Source: an uncultured Butyricicoccus sp.
GTDB lineage: Bacteria; Bacillota; Clostridia; Oscillospirales; Butyricicoccaceae
DNA: 42,047 bases
Assembly (NCBI GenBank): GCA_904420185.1
Contig: CAJFUJ010000006.1
Location: 1-42,047 of the forward strand
Direction of reading: 5' to 3'
Numbering within the stretch: the stretch's first letter is position 1; each line of letters starts with the position of its first letter. Below the pieces are notes generated by a model. The model saw only the letters and a program-made list of their open reading frames with translations, had not been told where the DNA came from and did no database searches. Shown here one piece after another: positions 7,076 to 13,925 of the stretch. Position numbers and translations under genes: made by a program.

Positions 7076-7549
7076 TCACGCTTCGGCGGCGGCCATGCGC
7101 GGCTTGCCGAATTTGATGTGCTGTTTTTTTTCGGGTTGGGCGGCTGTTTGCAGCCGTTCCATCTCGCTCAGGCAATAGTCCAGGATGCGTTTGCGGGTGA
7201 CAATCCCGACAAAGCAGTCGCGGTCGTCGATGACCGGGACAAAGTTCTGGTGCAGGGCGGTGTGCATGAGGTCGTTGATCTGGGCCTCGGCGCGCACCGG
7301 CTTGTTGCACACATGGCGCTTGACCGCAGCCATGGGCAGCGTATCGCGCGTGCGCCAGATTTCCGGGTCGTTGAGCGTCCAAAGGAAGTCGCCCTCGGTG
7401 ACCGTACCCAGGTAGCGGCCGTCGCGCGAGATGAGCGGCACGGCCGTATAGCTGGAATCGCGCAGCGTTTCCAGCCCTTGCGCAATGGTCTGGTCCTCAT
7501 AGAGATATGTAACGTCGCTTTTGTGGGTCAAGAAAAACATGATATTCAT
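7076..7549 (-). CDS. protein with two CBS domains
   Basis: A 157-residue soluble protein made of a CBS (Bateman) pair: the first CBS covers about residues 8-65 and ends in GTVTEGDFL, the second about 80-132 and ends in GIVTRKRILDY. CBS pairs bind adenine nucleotides or AdoMet and act as sensors. The start MNIMFFLT is preferred because this N-terminus is the usual one in clostridial relatives; two in-frame ATGs lie 9 and 33 bases upstream. No effector domain is attached, so the partner is unknown. It is a single-gene unit with its own promoter and terminator, next to the methionine operon; a link to AdoMet sensing is only a guess. Confidence 0.88.
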   Translation of the reverse strand: MNIMFFLTHKSDVTYLYEDQTIAQGLETLRDSSYTAVPLISRDGRYLGTVTEGDFLWTLNDPEIWRTRDTLPMAAVKRHVCNKPVRAEAQINDLMHTALHQNFVPVIDDRDCFVGIVTRKRILDYCLSEMERLQTAAQPEKKQHIKFGKPRMAAAEA

Positions 7550-7641
7550 AATTGGCATCTTCTTTCCAAACTTTGGTGGCAAATTGCATTCATCACGTTA
7601 CAAGCAAGCCTTGTGTCCAGCGGTTTGCTTTCCATATGATG

Positions 7642-7670
7642 ATTGTACCAAATGCTTAGAAATTCCGCAA
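7642..7670 (-). promoter_or_regulatory. promoter of CBS-domain gene
   Basis: On the minus strand TTGCGG (7665-7670) and TACAAT (7642-7647) are spaced by 17 bases, giving a leader of about 85 bases. Upstream of the -35, a 9-bp direct repeat (AAAATTATG, 7700-7708 and 7721-7729) with 21-bp spacing places two sites on one face of the helix, as for a dimeric regulator. Confidence 0.6.
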
Positions 7671-7743
7671 CAGATACCAAAGACATTTCACAAATTGTAC
7701 ATAATTTTTCGCAATCTGTTCATAATTTTCCCGGCTTTGCCAA

Positions 7744-9489
7744 TCAAAGATCCAGCCGGGCGATGATGCGTTCGATCAACCCCACCCGCTGGAAGGGGGT
7801 GATGAGATACAGCCCCGCGGTGCAAGGTTCCATGCGCTTTGCAAACCCCACCGACAGCTCGACGGCCAGCGCTTCGGCCTGCGCCCGGTCCAGCCCCTCG
7901 TACTGCTGGATGATTTCGGGCGGGATGTCGATGCCGGCCATCTCCTGGCTCATGAACAGGGCGTTCCGGTGGCTGACGATCGGGATCACGCCGCCAAACA
8001 GCGGGGTGTGCAGGGTTTCGTGGGCGCGCTGCAAATTTTCAAATGCCCGCTCGGTGATCACCGGCTGGGTGAAGAAGGCGCTCACCCCGGCCTGCTGCTT
8101 GCGCACGGCCTTTTTGAGCTCGGCATCAAAGTTGGGCGCATTGACGTTGAGGGCGGCGTACACCCGGAAGGGGGCGGTCAGCCCTTCGCGGGCGAGCTGG
8201 CCGATGTACCCGGCCAGGGCCGCCGAATGGAAGGAGAACACCCCTTTGACCTCGTCGCGCTCGGCCGACGGGATGGGGTCGCCGGTCACGACCAGCACGT
8301 TGTGCACCTGCTCGATGGACAGCCCGAGCAGCAGCGCCTTGGTGGCATTGATGTTGCGGTCGCGGCAGGTCATGTGCGGGATGGGGTCGATGTCCAGTTC
8401 GCGGCGCAGCTTGGCGGCCAGCATGGACGAATCTGCCCGCACCCGCGCCACCGGGCAGTCGGCGATGGTCACCGCGTCCACCCCGGCAGCCTTGAGCCGC
8501 CGGGCACCCTCCAGAAAGGTCTCGATGTGCGCGTCAGCCGGCGGGTCGAGCTCGACGGCGAGTACCCGCTTGCCTGCGTCCAGTTTTTCGGCCAGCCGGT
8601 TGCGCGCAGCGGGGGCGGGTTTTTCCGGGCGGCGCACCGCAGCCGTGGGCCGGGGCGCGGCGTCCATATCCGCCAGCGCCTGGGCGGTCTGGCGGATGTG
8701 GGCCGGGGTGGTGCCGCAGCAGCCGCCCAAAATCTGCACGCCCAGCCCGGCCATCTCCCGGCAGCGGGCGGCGAAATAGGCCGGGCTGCCGTCGAACACC
8801 GTGCGCCCGTCCTGTACGGTCGGGTAACCGGCGTTGGGCATGACCGAAAAGGCCATGCTGCTGCCCGCAAAGCCGGGGGCCAGCGCGCGCGCCAGGCCGA
8901 GCAGGTGGTGGGGGCCGGACACGCAGTTCATGCCCGCGGCGTTCACCAGGCCGCTGTCGCGCAGGCGCTGCAAGATGTCGCGGATGTGCAGGCCCTGCCG
9001 GGTAAAGCCGTCGGGCGTGACCGCGAAGGAAGCCACCAGATCGGCATCCGGCGCTTTTTGGCGGATGTAGGCGGCCGCGCGGCGCACCGGCGCGTCGTCT
9101 GCGAAGGTTTCAAACAGGAAGCAGCGGGCGCCCAGCTGCAAAAACCGCTCCACCAGGTCCAGGCCGTCGTCCTCCCCTGCCCCTTCGGGCTGGGGGCCGA
9201 TGTCGGCGAACACCTGCGCGCCAAAGGGCTCGGCCGCCTGCCGGGCCAGCGCCCAGCCGCTTTCGAGCAGTTCGTGGGCCTGCTGCCGCCCGCCGCAGGC
9301 GGCAGGGCTGACGCCGAAGGTGTTGGTCTTGATGGCTTGTGCGCCTGCCTGCAAGTAGGCCTCGTGGATGGCGCGCACCCGGGCCGGATGGCGCAGGTTG
9401 GCCCATTCGCACGGGGACGCGTCGTCGGGGTATAGGGCGGCGTAATAGGTGCCCATGGCCCCGTCAAAGAGCAGATGTCGATGGTTCAT
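7744..9489 (-). CDS. yitJ: homocysteine S-methyltransferase / methylenetetrahydrofolate reductase fusion
   Basis: A 581-residue bifunctional protein. Residues 1-285 form a homocysteine methyltransferase domain with its zinc ligands Cys189 (GMNCVSGP) and Cys257-Cys258 (GGCCGTTP). Residues from about 300 are a MetF-type methylenetetrahydrofolate reductase (ELDPPADAH, TCRDRNINA, VTGDPIP, FTQPVITERAF). MetF makes the methyl-THF that MetH needs, so this gene completes the MetH cycle. It is the last gene of the operon, 12 bases after metH, with an excellent AAGGAGG site before ATG 9489. The whole architecture matches B. subtilis YitJ. The methyl donor of the N-terminal domain is uncertain, since no cobalamin domain is attached. 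No strong terminator follows it. Confidence 0.95.
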   Translation of the reverse strand: MNHRHLLFDGAMGTYYAALYPDDASPCEWANLRHPARVRAIHEAYLQAGAQAIKTNTFGVSPAACGGRQQAHELLESGWALARQAAEPFGAQVFADIGPQPEGAGEDDGLDLVERFLQLGARCFLFETFADDAPVRRAAAYIRQKAPDADLVASFAVTPDGFTRQGLHIRDILQRLRDSGLVNAAGMNCVSGPHHLLGLARALAPGFAGSSMAFSVMPNAGYPTVQDGRTVFDGSPAYFAARCREMAGLGVQILGGCCGTTPAHIRQTAQALADMDAAPRPTAAVRRPEKPAPAARNRLAEKLDAGKRVLAVELDPPADAHIETFLEGARRLKAAGVDAVTIADCPVARVRADSSMLAAKLRRELDIDPIPHMTCRDRNINATKALLLGLSIEQVHNVLVVTGDPIPSAERDEVKGVFSFHSAALAGYIGQLAREGLTAPFRVYAALNVNAPNFDAELKKAVRKQQAGVSAFFTQPVITERAFENLQRAHETLHTPLFGGVIPIVSHRNALFMSQEMAGIDIPPEIIQQYEGLDRAQAEALAVELSVGFAKRMEPCTAGLYLITPFQRVGLIERIIARLDL

Positions 9490-9501
9490 GGTGTCCTCCT
9501 T

Positions 9502-11871
9502 TTAACCGAGCACGGCGCGGGCAATATCCACCGATTCCTTGGCGTCGCGCGCGTAAAAGTCGGCGCCCATCTTTTCCGCGTATTCCGGGGTGAGCACCGC
9601 GCCGCCCACCCAGATCTTGCACGGGTGCCCGGCCTGCCGCAGCGCGCGGATGGTCTGCTCCATGCTGTCCAGGGTGGTGGTCATGAGCGCCGACAGGCCG
9701 ATCAGCCCGATGCCCTGTTCCTGGGCGGTGCGCACCACGGTTTCCACCGGCACGTCCCGCCCCAGGTCGATCACCTGGTAGCCGTAGTTTTCCAAGATGG
9801 TCTTGACGATGTTCTTGCCGATGTCGTGGATGTCGCCCTTGACGGTGGCGACCAGGATTTTGCCCTTGCGCACGTCGGGCGCGCCGCTCTGGGCGATGCG
9901 GCTGCGGATGAGGTCAAAGGCCTGCTGGGCCGCGCCCGCGGCGTTGATGAGCTGGGGCAGGAAGATCTCGCCGCTTTCAAACCGCGCGCCCACCGCATCG
10001 AGCGACGGGATCAGCCGCTGGTTGACCACCTCGATTTCGGGCGTGCCCGCGTCGAGCAGCGCCTGGGTCAGCCGGCGGGCCTCCTCCTTGCGGCCCTTTT
10101 CCACCGCCTGCTCAAGCGTGAGCGATGGGTCCGGGGTTTCCGGTGCAGCCGGTGCGGCCGGGCCGCCCGGGCCGTTTCCCTGCCCTGCGCAGGCGGCGAT
10201 GTAGGCTTCGGCGTTGGGGTCGCGGCCATAGAGCACGTTGAACACCCGGATGGCGTCCATAATGGCCGGGCGGTTGGGGTTGACGATGGGCAAATCCAGC
10301 CCATGGGCCAGCGCCAGGGTCAAAAACCCGGCGGTCAGCTGGTCGCGCCCGGGCAGGCCGAAGGAGATGTTGGACACGCCCAGCACGCAGTGCAGCCCCA
10401 ATTTTTCGCGCACCATCTGCACGGCGCGCAGGGTTTCGCGGGCCTTGTCCTGCTCGGCCGACACGGTCAGGGTCAGGCAGTCGATGAACACGTCCTCCTT
10501 GGGGATGCCGTGCTGCACGGCGGCCTGCAAGATGCGCGCGGCGATCTGGAACCGCCCCTCGGCGGTGGGCGGGATGCCGTTTTCGTCCATGGCCAGTCCG
10601 ACGACGGCTGCGCCGTATTTTTTGACCAGCGGCAGCACCCGTTCGAGCACGGCCGCTTCGCCATTGACCGAATTGACGATGGCCTTGCCGCATACCGCCC
10701 GCAGCCCGGCTTCGATGGCGGCCGGGTCGGAGGCGTCGATTTGCAGCGGCAGGTCGGTCACGCTTTGCACGGCCTTGACCGTCTCGGCCATCTTGGCGGG
10801 CTCGTCCAGCCCGGGCAGGCCGACGTTGACATCCAGGATGTCGGCGCCCGCGTCGGCCTGTTCGGCCGCCTGCTCCAGAATGTACTCCATGTCGCCCTCG
10901 CGCAGCGCCTGCTGCATGCGCTTTTTGCCGGTCGGGTTGATGCGCTCGCCGATCACGCGCACGCCGTCCACCTCGACCACGCGGGTGGCCGTGCACAGCC
11001 GGGACGCCGGTTCGACGGTGCGCATGGCTGGGCGCTGGCCGTCGGTGCGCGCGCGGATGGCGCGGATGTAGTCGGGCGTGGTGCCGCAGCAGCCGCCCAG
11101 GATGCCGACGCCCAAATTGAGGAAATCCTGCATATAGGCGGCGAATTCGTCTGGCCCAATGTCGTAGCTGCCGGTGACCGGGTTGGGCAGGCCGGCGTTG
11201 GCCTTGACGATGATGGGCAGCTCGGTCATGCTGCACAGGGTCTGGACAATGGGCAGCAGTTCGCGCGGGCCGAGCGAGCAGTTGACGCCCATCGCGTCCA
11301 CGCCCAAGCCGCCCAGCAGCGTGGCCATGGCCTGCACCGGGCAGCCGGTAAAGGTGCGCCCGCCTGCTTCAAAGCTCATGGTCGCAAACACGGGCAGATC
11401 GGTGTTCTCCTTGGCCGCGAGCACGGCGGCCTTGATCTCGTACAGGTCGGTCATGGTCTCGATGGCGATGAGGTCCACGCCCGCGCGCACGCCTGCGCGC
11501 ATCATCTGGGCGAACATCTCGTAGGCGTCTTCAAAGCGCAGCGTGCCATAGGGTTCGAGCAGCTGGCCGATCGGCCCCACGTCCAGCGCCACCCGCGCGC
11601 TGGTCCCGGCGCAGCCTTTCTTGGCGCAGGCCACCGCGGCTTCGATGATCTCGTCCACCGTGTAGCCGCTGCGTTTCAGCTTGTAGGGGTTGGCGCCAAA
11701 GGTGTTGGCGTAGACCACATCGGCGCCCGCCTGCGCATAGGCGGCGTGGATGGCGGTCACGGTATCGGGCGCGGTCAGGCACAGGATCTCCGGGTTTTGC
11801 CCGGGGGCCAGGCCGTTTTGTTGCAGCATGGTGCCCATTGCGCCGTCCAAATACAAAATTTTATCGTCCAC
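9502..11871 (-). CDS. metH: cobalamin-dependent methionine synthase core (no activation domain)
   Basis: A 789-residue enzyme that moves methyl from methyl-THF through cobalamin to homocysteine. Domains in order: homocysteine binding (1-300; zinc Cys198, Cys261, Cys262), pterin binding (about 310-580; GERINPTG, DVNVG), and the cap plus B12-binding domain (about 600-789) with GDIHDIGKN, His682 being the lower cobalt ligand. The AdoMet-binding reactivation domain of E. coli MetH is absent and is supplied by the gene just upstream. I prefer the GTG start at 11871, which follows GCAGGGAAAACCT and overlaps the upstream stop by 11 bases. An in-frame ATG at 11907 would overlap by 47 and has no good site. 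It depends on the B12 made by the large operon. Confidence 0.95.
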   Translation of the reverse strand: MDDKILYLDGAMGTMLQQNGLAPGQNPEILCLTAPDTVTAIHAAYAQAGADVVYANTFGANPYKLKRSGYTVDEIIEAAVACAKKGCAGTSARVALDVGPIGQLLEPYGTLRFEDAYEMFAQMMRAGVRAGVDLIAIETMTDLYEIKAAVLAAKENTDLPVFATMSFEAGGRTFTGCPVQAMATLLGGLGVDAMGVNCSLGPRELLPIVQTLCSMTELPIIVKANAGLPNPVTGSYDIGPDEFAAYMQDFLNLGVGILGGCCGTTPDYIRAIRARTDGQRPAMRTVEPASRLCTATRVVEVDGVRVIGERINPTGKKRMQQALREGDMEYILEQAAEQADAGADILDVNVGLPGLDEPAKMAETVKAVQSVTDLPLQIDASDPAAIEAGLRAVCGKAIVNSVNGEAAVLERVLPLVKKYGAAVVGLAMDENGIPPTAEGRFQIAARILQAAVQHGIPKEDVFIDCLTLTVSAEQDKARETLRAVQMVREKLGLHCVLGVSNISFGLPGRDQLTAGFLTLALAHGLDLPIVNPNRPAIMDAIRVFNVLYGRDPNAEAYIAACAGQGNGPGGPAAPAAPETPDPSLTLEQAVEKGRKEEARRLTQALLDAGTPEIEVVNQRLIPSLDAVGARFESGEIFLPQLINAAGAAQQAFDLIRSRIAQSGAPDVRKGKILVATVKGDIHDIGKNIVKTILENYGYQVIDLGRDVPVETVVRTAQEQGIGLIGLSALMTTTLDSMEQTIRALRQAGHPCKIWVGGAVLTPEYAEKMGADFYARDAKESVDIARAVLG

Positions 11872-12541
11872 AGGTTTTCCCTGCCTTTCTATACGAACAA
11901 GTTTCAAACATTGAGCAGTGGGCGCAGCCGCGGAACCGTTTGGTCTGCGGCCGCACGGCCAGGCCCAAAATCGCGGTCACCGATTTGCGCGGGGTCAGGA
12001 TGCACGAATCGGTGAGCCCCAGGCCGATCTGCCGGGGCGCGTCGAGCAGGGCGAGCGCCGTGTGCTGGAAGTCCAGCGGCAGGTCGCCGTAGCCCGGGCT
12101 GAAGCGGTCGGTCGGGTACAGCCCCTGGCCGTGCCGGGCCAGGATGTGCGCCTCGGCCTGGTCGCACACCGCCTCGATGGCGGCCGAGCCGCAGCAGTCC
12201 AAGATGACCATGGCGGTGCGGTTGCGCACCGCTGCCCGGCGCATCAGCCCTTCGACCGGCGCGCCCAGCGTTGCGGCCAGCAGCACGCAGGTCTGGCAGT
12301 CGCGCAGCAGCGCGGCCAGGTCGTCCCCGGGCAGGCGCACGCCGGTCCCCTTCAGGTACAGCCCTTCGGCCTGCCGCAAAAGGTCGAACACCCGGTAGGT
12401 ATAGCGCGGCTGGGCGGTGTGCAGGGTCTGCGCCATGCCCTCTTGCAGCTGCTGCTCGACGTCCGGGGTGATCTCGCTGCCCCGCCAGCCCAGGTATTGC
12501 AGCACCTCGGCCCGCGAAAACCCGGTCAGCGTCAGTTCCAT
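11861..12541 (-). CDS. separate MetH activation (AdoMet-dependent reactivation) protein
   Basis: A 226-residue homologue of the MetH activation domain, which re-methylates oxidised cob(II)alamin with AdoMet and an electron. The family block RFSPGYGDLPLDFQ lies near residues 150-163, and PRKSVTAILGL follows. The C-terminus carries four cysteines in a CX2CX5CX8C pattern (CAHCSMFETC onward), absent from E. coli MetH, which suggests an iron-sulfur cluster or zinc knuckle. The start ATG 12541 follows an AAAGG site, and upstream in-frame sequence crosses a terminator. First gene of the methionine operon and overlapping metH, so the two parts of the split enzyme are made together. Confidence 0.9.
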   Translation of the reverse strand: MELTLTGFSRAEVLQYLGWRGSEITPDVEQQLQEGMAQTLHTAQPRYTYRVFDLLRQAEGLYLKGTGVRLPGDDLAALLRDCQTCVLLAATLGAPVEGLMRRAAVRNRTAMVILDCCGSAAIEAVCDQAEAHILARHGQGLYPTDRFSPGYGDLPLDFQHTALALLDAPRQIGLGLTDSCILTPRKSVTAILGLAVRPQTKRFRGCAHCSMFETCSYRKAGKTCGR

Positions 12542-12578
12542 TTTGCCTTTCCCCCTATCTTCGATTTCATACCCAAAC

Positions 12579-12587
12579 AGTATACCA
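12579..12587 (-). promoter_or_regulatory. extended -10 promoter of methionine operon
   Basis: TGGTATACT on the minus strand (TATACT at 12579-12584) lies right after the terminator of the upstream operon and about 38 bases before the activation-protein start. The leader is too short for a B12, SAM or T-box element, so control by riboswitch is unlikely. Confidence 0.6.
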
Positions 12588-12598
12588 TACCCGTCCAC

Positions 12599-12632
12599 AA
12601 AAAAACAGCCCCGATTTGCGCAATCGGAGCTG
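12599..12632 (-). terminator. intrinsic terminator of archerase operon
   Basis: An 11-bp stem (12606-12616 with 12622-12632, CAGC/GCTG ends) is followed on the minus strand by seven T's (12599-12605). It separates the activase/dehydratase pair from the methionine operon. Confidence 0.9.
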
Positions 12633-12638
12633 CGGGCT

Positions 12639-13925
12639 TCATTCGGCCGAGGAGAGCATGAGCTTGATGCGGTTCTCCTGGTTGATTTTGGATGCCCCTG
12701 GGTCATAATCGACGGCCACAATGTTGGCCTCAGGGTAAACCTCGCGGATCTTGCGGATCATGCCCTTGCCGGCGATGTGGTTGGGCAGGCAGCCGAAGGG
12801 CTGGGTGCATACGATGTTGTGCACGCCCTCGCTGATGAGCTCGACCATTTCGGCGGGCAGCAGCCAGCCCTCGCCCATCTTGACGCCCGGGCCGATGATG
12901 CCCTGGGCCTTTTTGCGCACCTCTTCAAAGGGCATGGGCGGGCGGAAGTTGCCGTCCTTTTTCATCAGGCGGATGATGTCGGCCTGTTTGCTCAGCAGGA
13001 ACTGATAGACCATCTTGTAGATGGCCGCGCGCGTGGCCGACCGGCCGTACAGCTCGTGGTCGATGACCGAATTGTAAATCGAGTACATGCAGAAATCGAC
13101 CAGCCCGGGCAGCACCGGCTCGCACCCCTCGCTGAGCAAAAACTCCTCCAGCTTGTTGTTGCCCAGCGGCGAGAATTTCACGTAGATCTCGCCCACGATG
13201 CCCACCTTTTTCTTTTCCTTGGATTTGTCCAGCTTGACCTTGCCGAAGGCGGTGAGCACGAACTGGAACAAATGCTTGACCTCGCCGTAGCGCACCAGGC
13301 GGTCGCCGGTGAAGCGGGTGGTGACCGCGTTCATGCACACCTCAATGGCCTTGTCGGTCGAGCCCTGGACCACCTCGTACGGGCGGCACTGGTTGGCGAC
13401 CATCATGATCAGGTCGCCGATGAGCAGCGCGTAGGCGATCTGCATGACCATGGTCTTGGTCAGCCGAAAGCCGGGGTTGACGTCGGCCTCCAGCCCGGCG
13501 AAGTTGAGCGAGATGACCGGGATGAACCCGTAGCCGTTTTTGACCAGCGCCTTGCGCATCAGGTGGATGTAGTTGGACGCCCGGCAGCCGCCGCCGGTCT
13601 GGGGCAGGATGAGCGCGATTTTGTGCACGTCATACTTGCCCGACTCGATGGCGTCGAGCAGCTGGCCGATGACCAGCAGCGCCGGGTAGCAGGTGTCGTT
13701 GTGCACGTTGCGCAGGCCCTGCTCGGCGATGTTGGGGCCTTCGGTGTGCAGCAGCTCCATGTTGTAGCCGAAGTTTTTCATCAGCCGGCACATCAGCCCC
13801 AGCTGCACTGGCAGCATATTGGGCACCAGGATGGTATAGGTCCGGCGCATCTCCTCGGTGAACTGCGGCAGCTGGTATTCCGCTTCAGCCTGCGGATTGT
13901 TGATCGGTTGTTGGTTGTTTTGCAA
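12639..13925 (-). CDS. 2-hydroxyacyl-CoA dehydratase-like (HgdB-like) partner of activase
   Basis: A 428-residue protein resembling the C-terminal third of giant 'CoA-substrate-specific enzyme activase' proteins and the iron-sulfur dehydratase D-type subunits. Likely cluster cysteines lie in NDTCYPALL and TGGGCRASNY, with another in CTQPFGCLP. In many Firmicutes this part is fused to the ATPase in one chain of about 1400 residues; here it is separate. The start is TTG at 13925, with AGGAGG nine bases before it, inside the end of the upstream gene (41-base overlap). This site argues for a real gene and not a sequencing frameshift. The reduced substrate is unknown; it might bind a double-cubane cluster. 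Confidence 0.85.
   Translation of the reverse strand: MQNNQQPINNPQAEAEYQLPQFTEEMRRTYTILVPNMLPVQLGLMCRLMKNFGYNMELLHTEGPNIAEQGLRNVHNDTCYPALLVIGQLLDAIESGKYDVHKIALILPQTGGGCRASNYIHLMRKALVKNGYGFIPVISLNFAGLEADVNPGFRLTKTMVMQIAYALLIGDLIMMVANQCRPYEVVQGSTDKAIEVCMNAVTTRFTGDRLVRYGEVKHLFQFVLTAFGKVKLDKSKEKKKVGIVGEIYVKFSPLGNNKLEEFLLSEGCEPVLPGLVDFCMYSIYNSVIDHELYGRSATRAAIYKMVYQFLLSKQADIIRLMKKDGNFRPPMPFEEVRKKAQGIIGPGVKMGEGWLLPAEMVELISEGVHNIVCTQPFGCLPNHIAGKGMIRKIREVYPEANIVAVDYDPGASKINQENRIKLMLSSAE

Noticed and set aside
9475-12015. 846-codon open frame on the plus strand
   Set aside because: It is antisense to metH and arises from GC-rich codon bias; no ribosome site, no recognisable domains, while the minus strand encodes a textbook MetH.
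12542-12640. SAM, T-box or cobalamin riboswitch upstream of the methionine operon
   Set aside because: The leader from the likely promoter is about 38 bases and the preceding sequence is a terminator; no aptamer elements are present.
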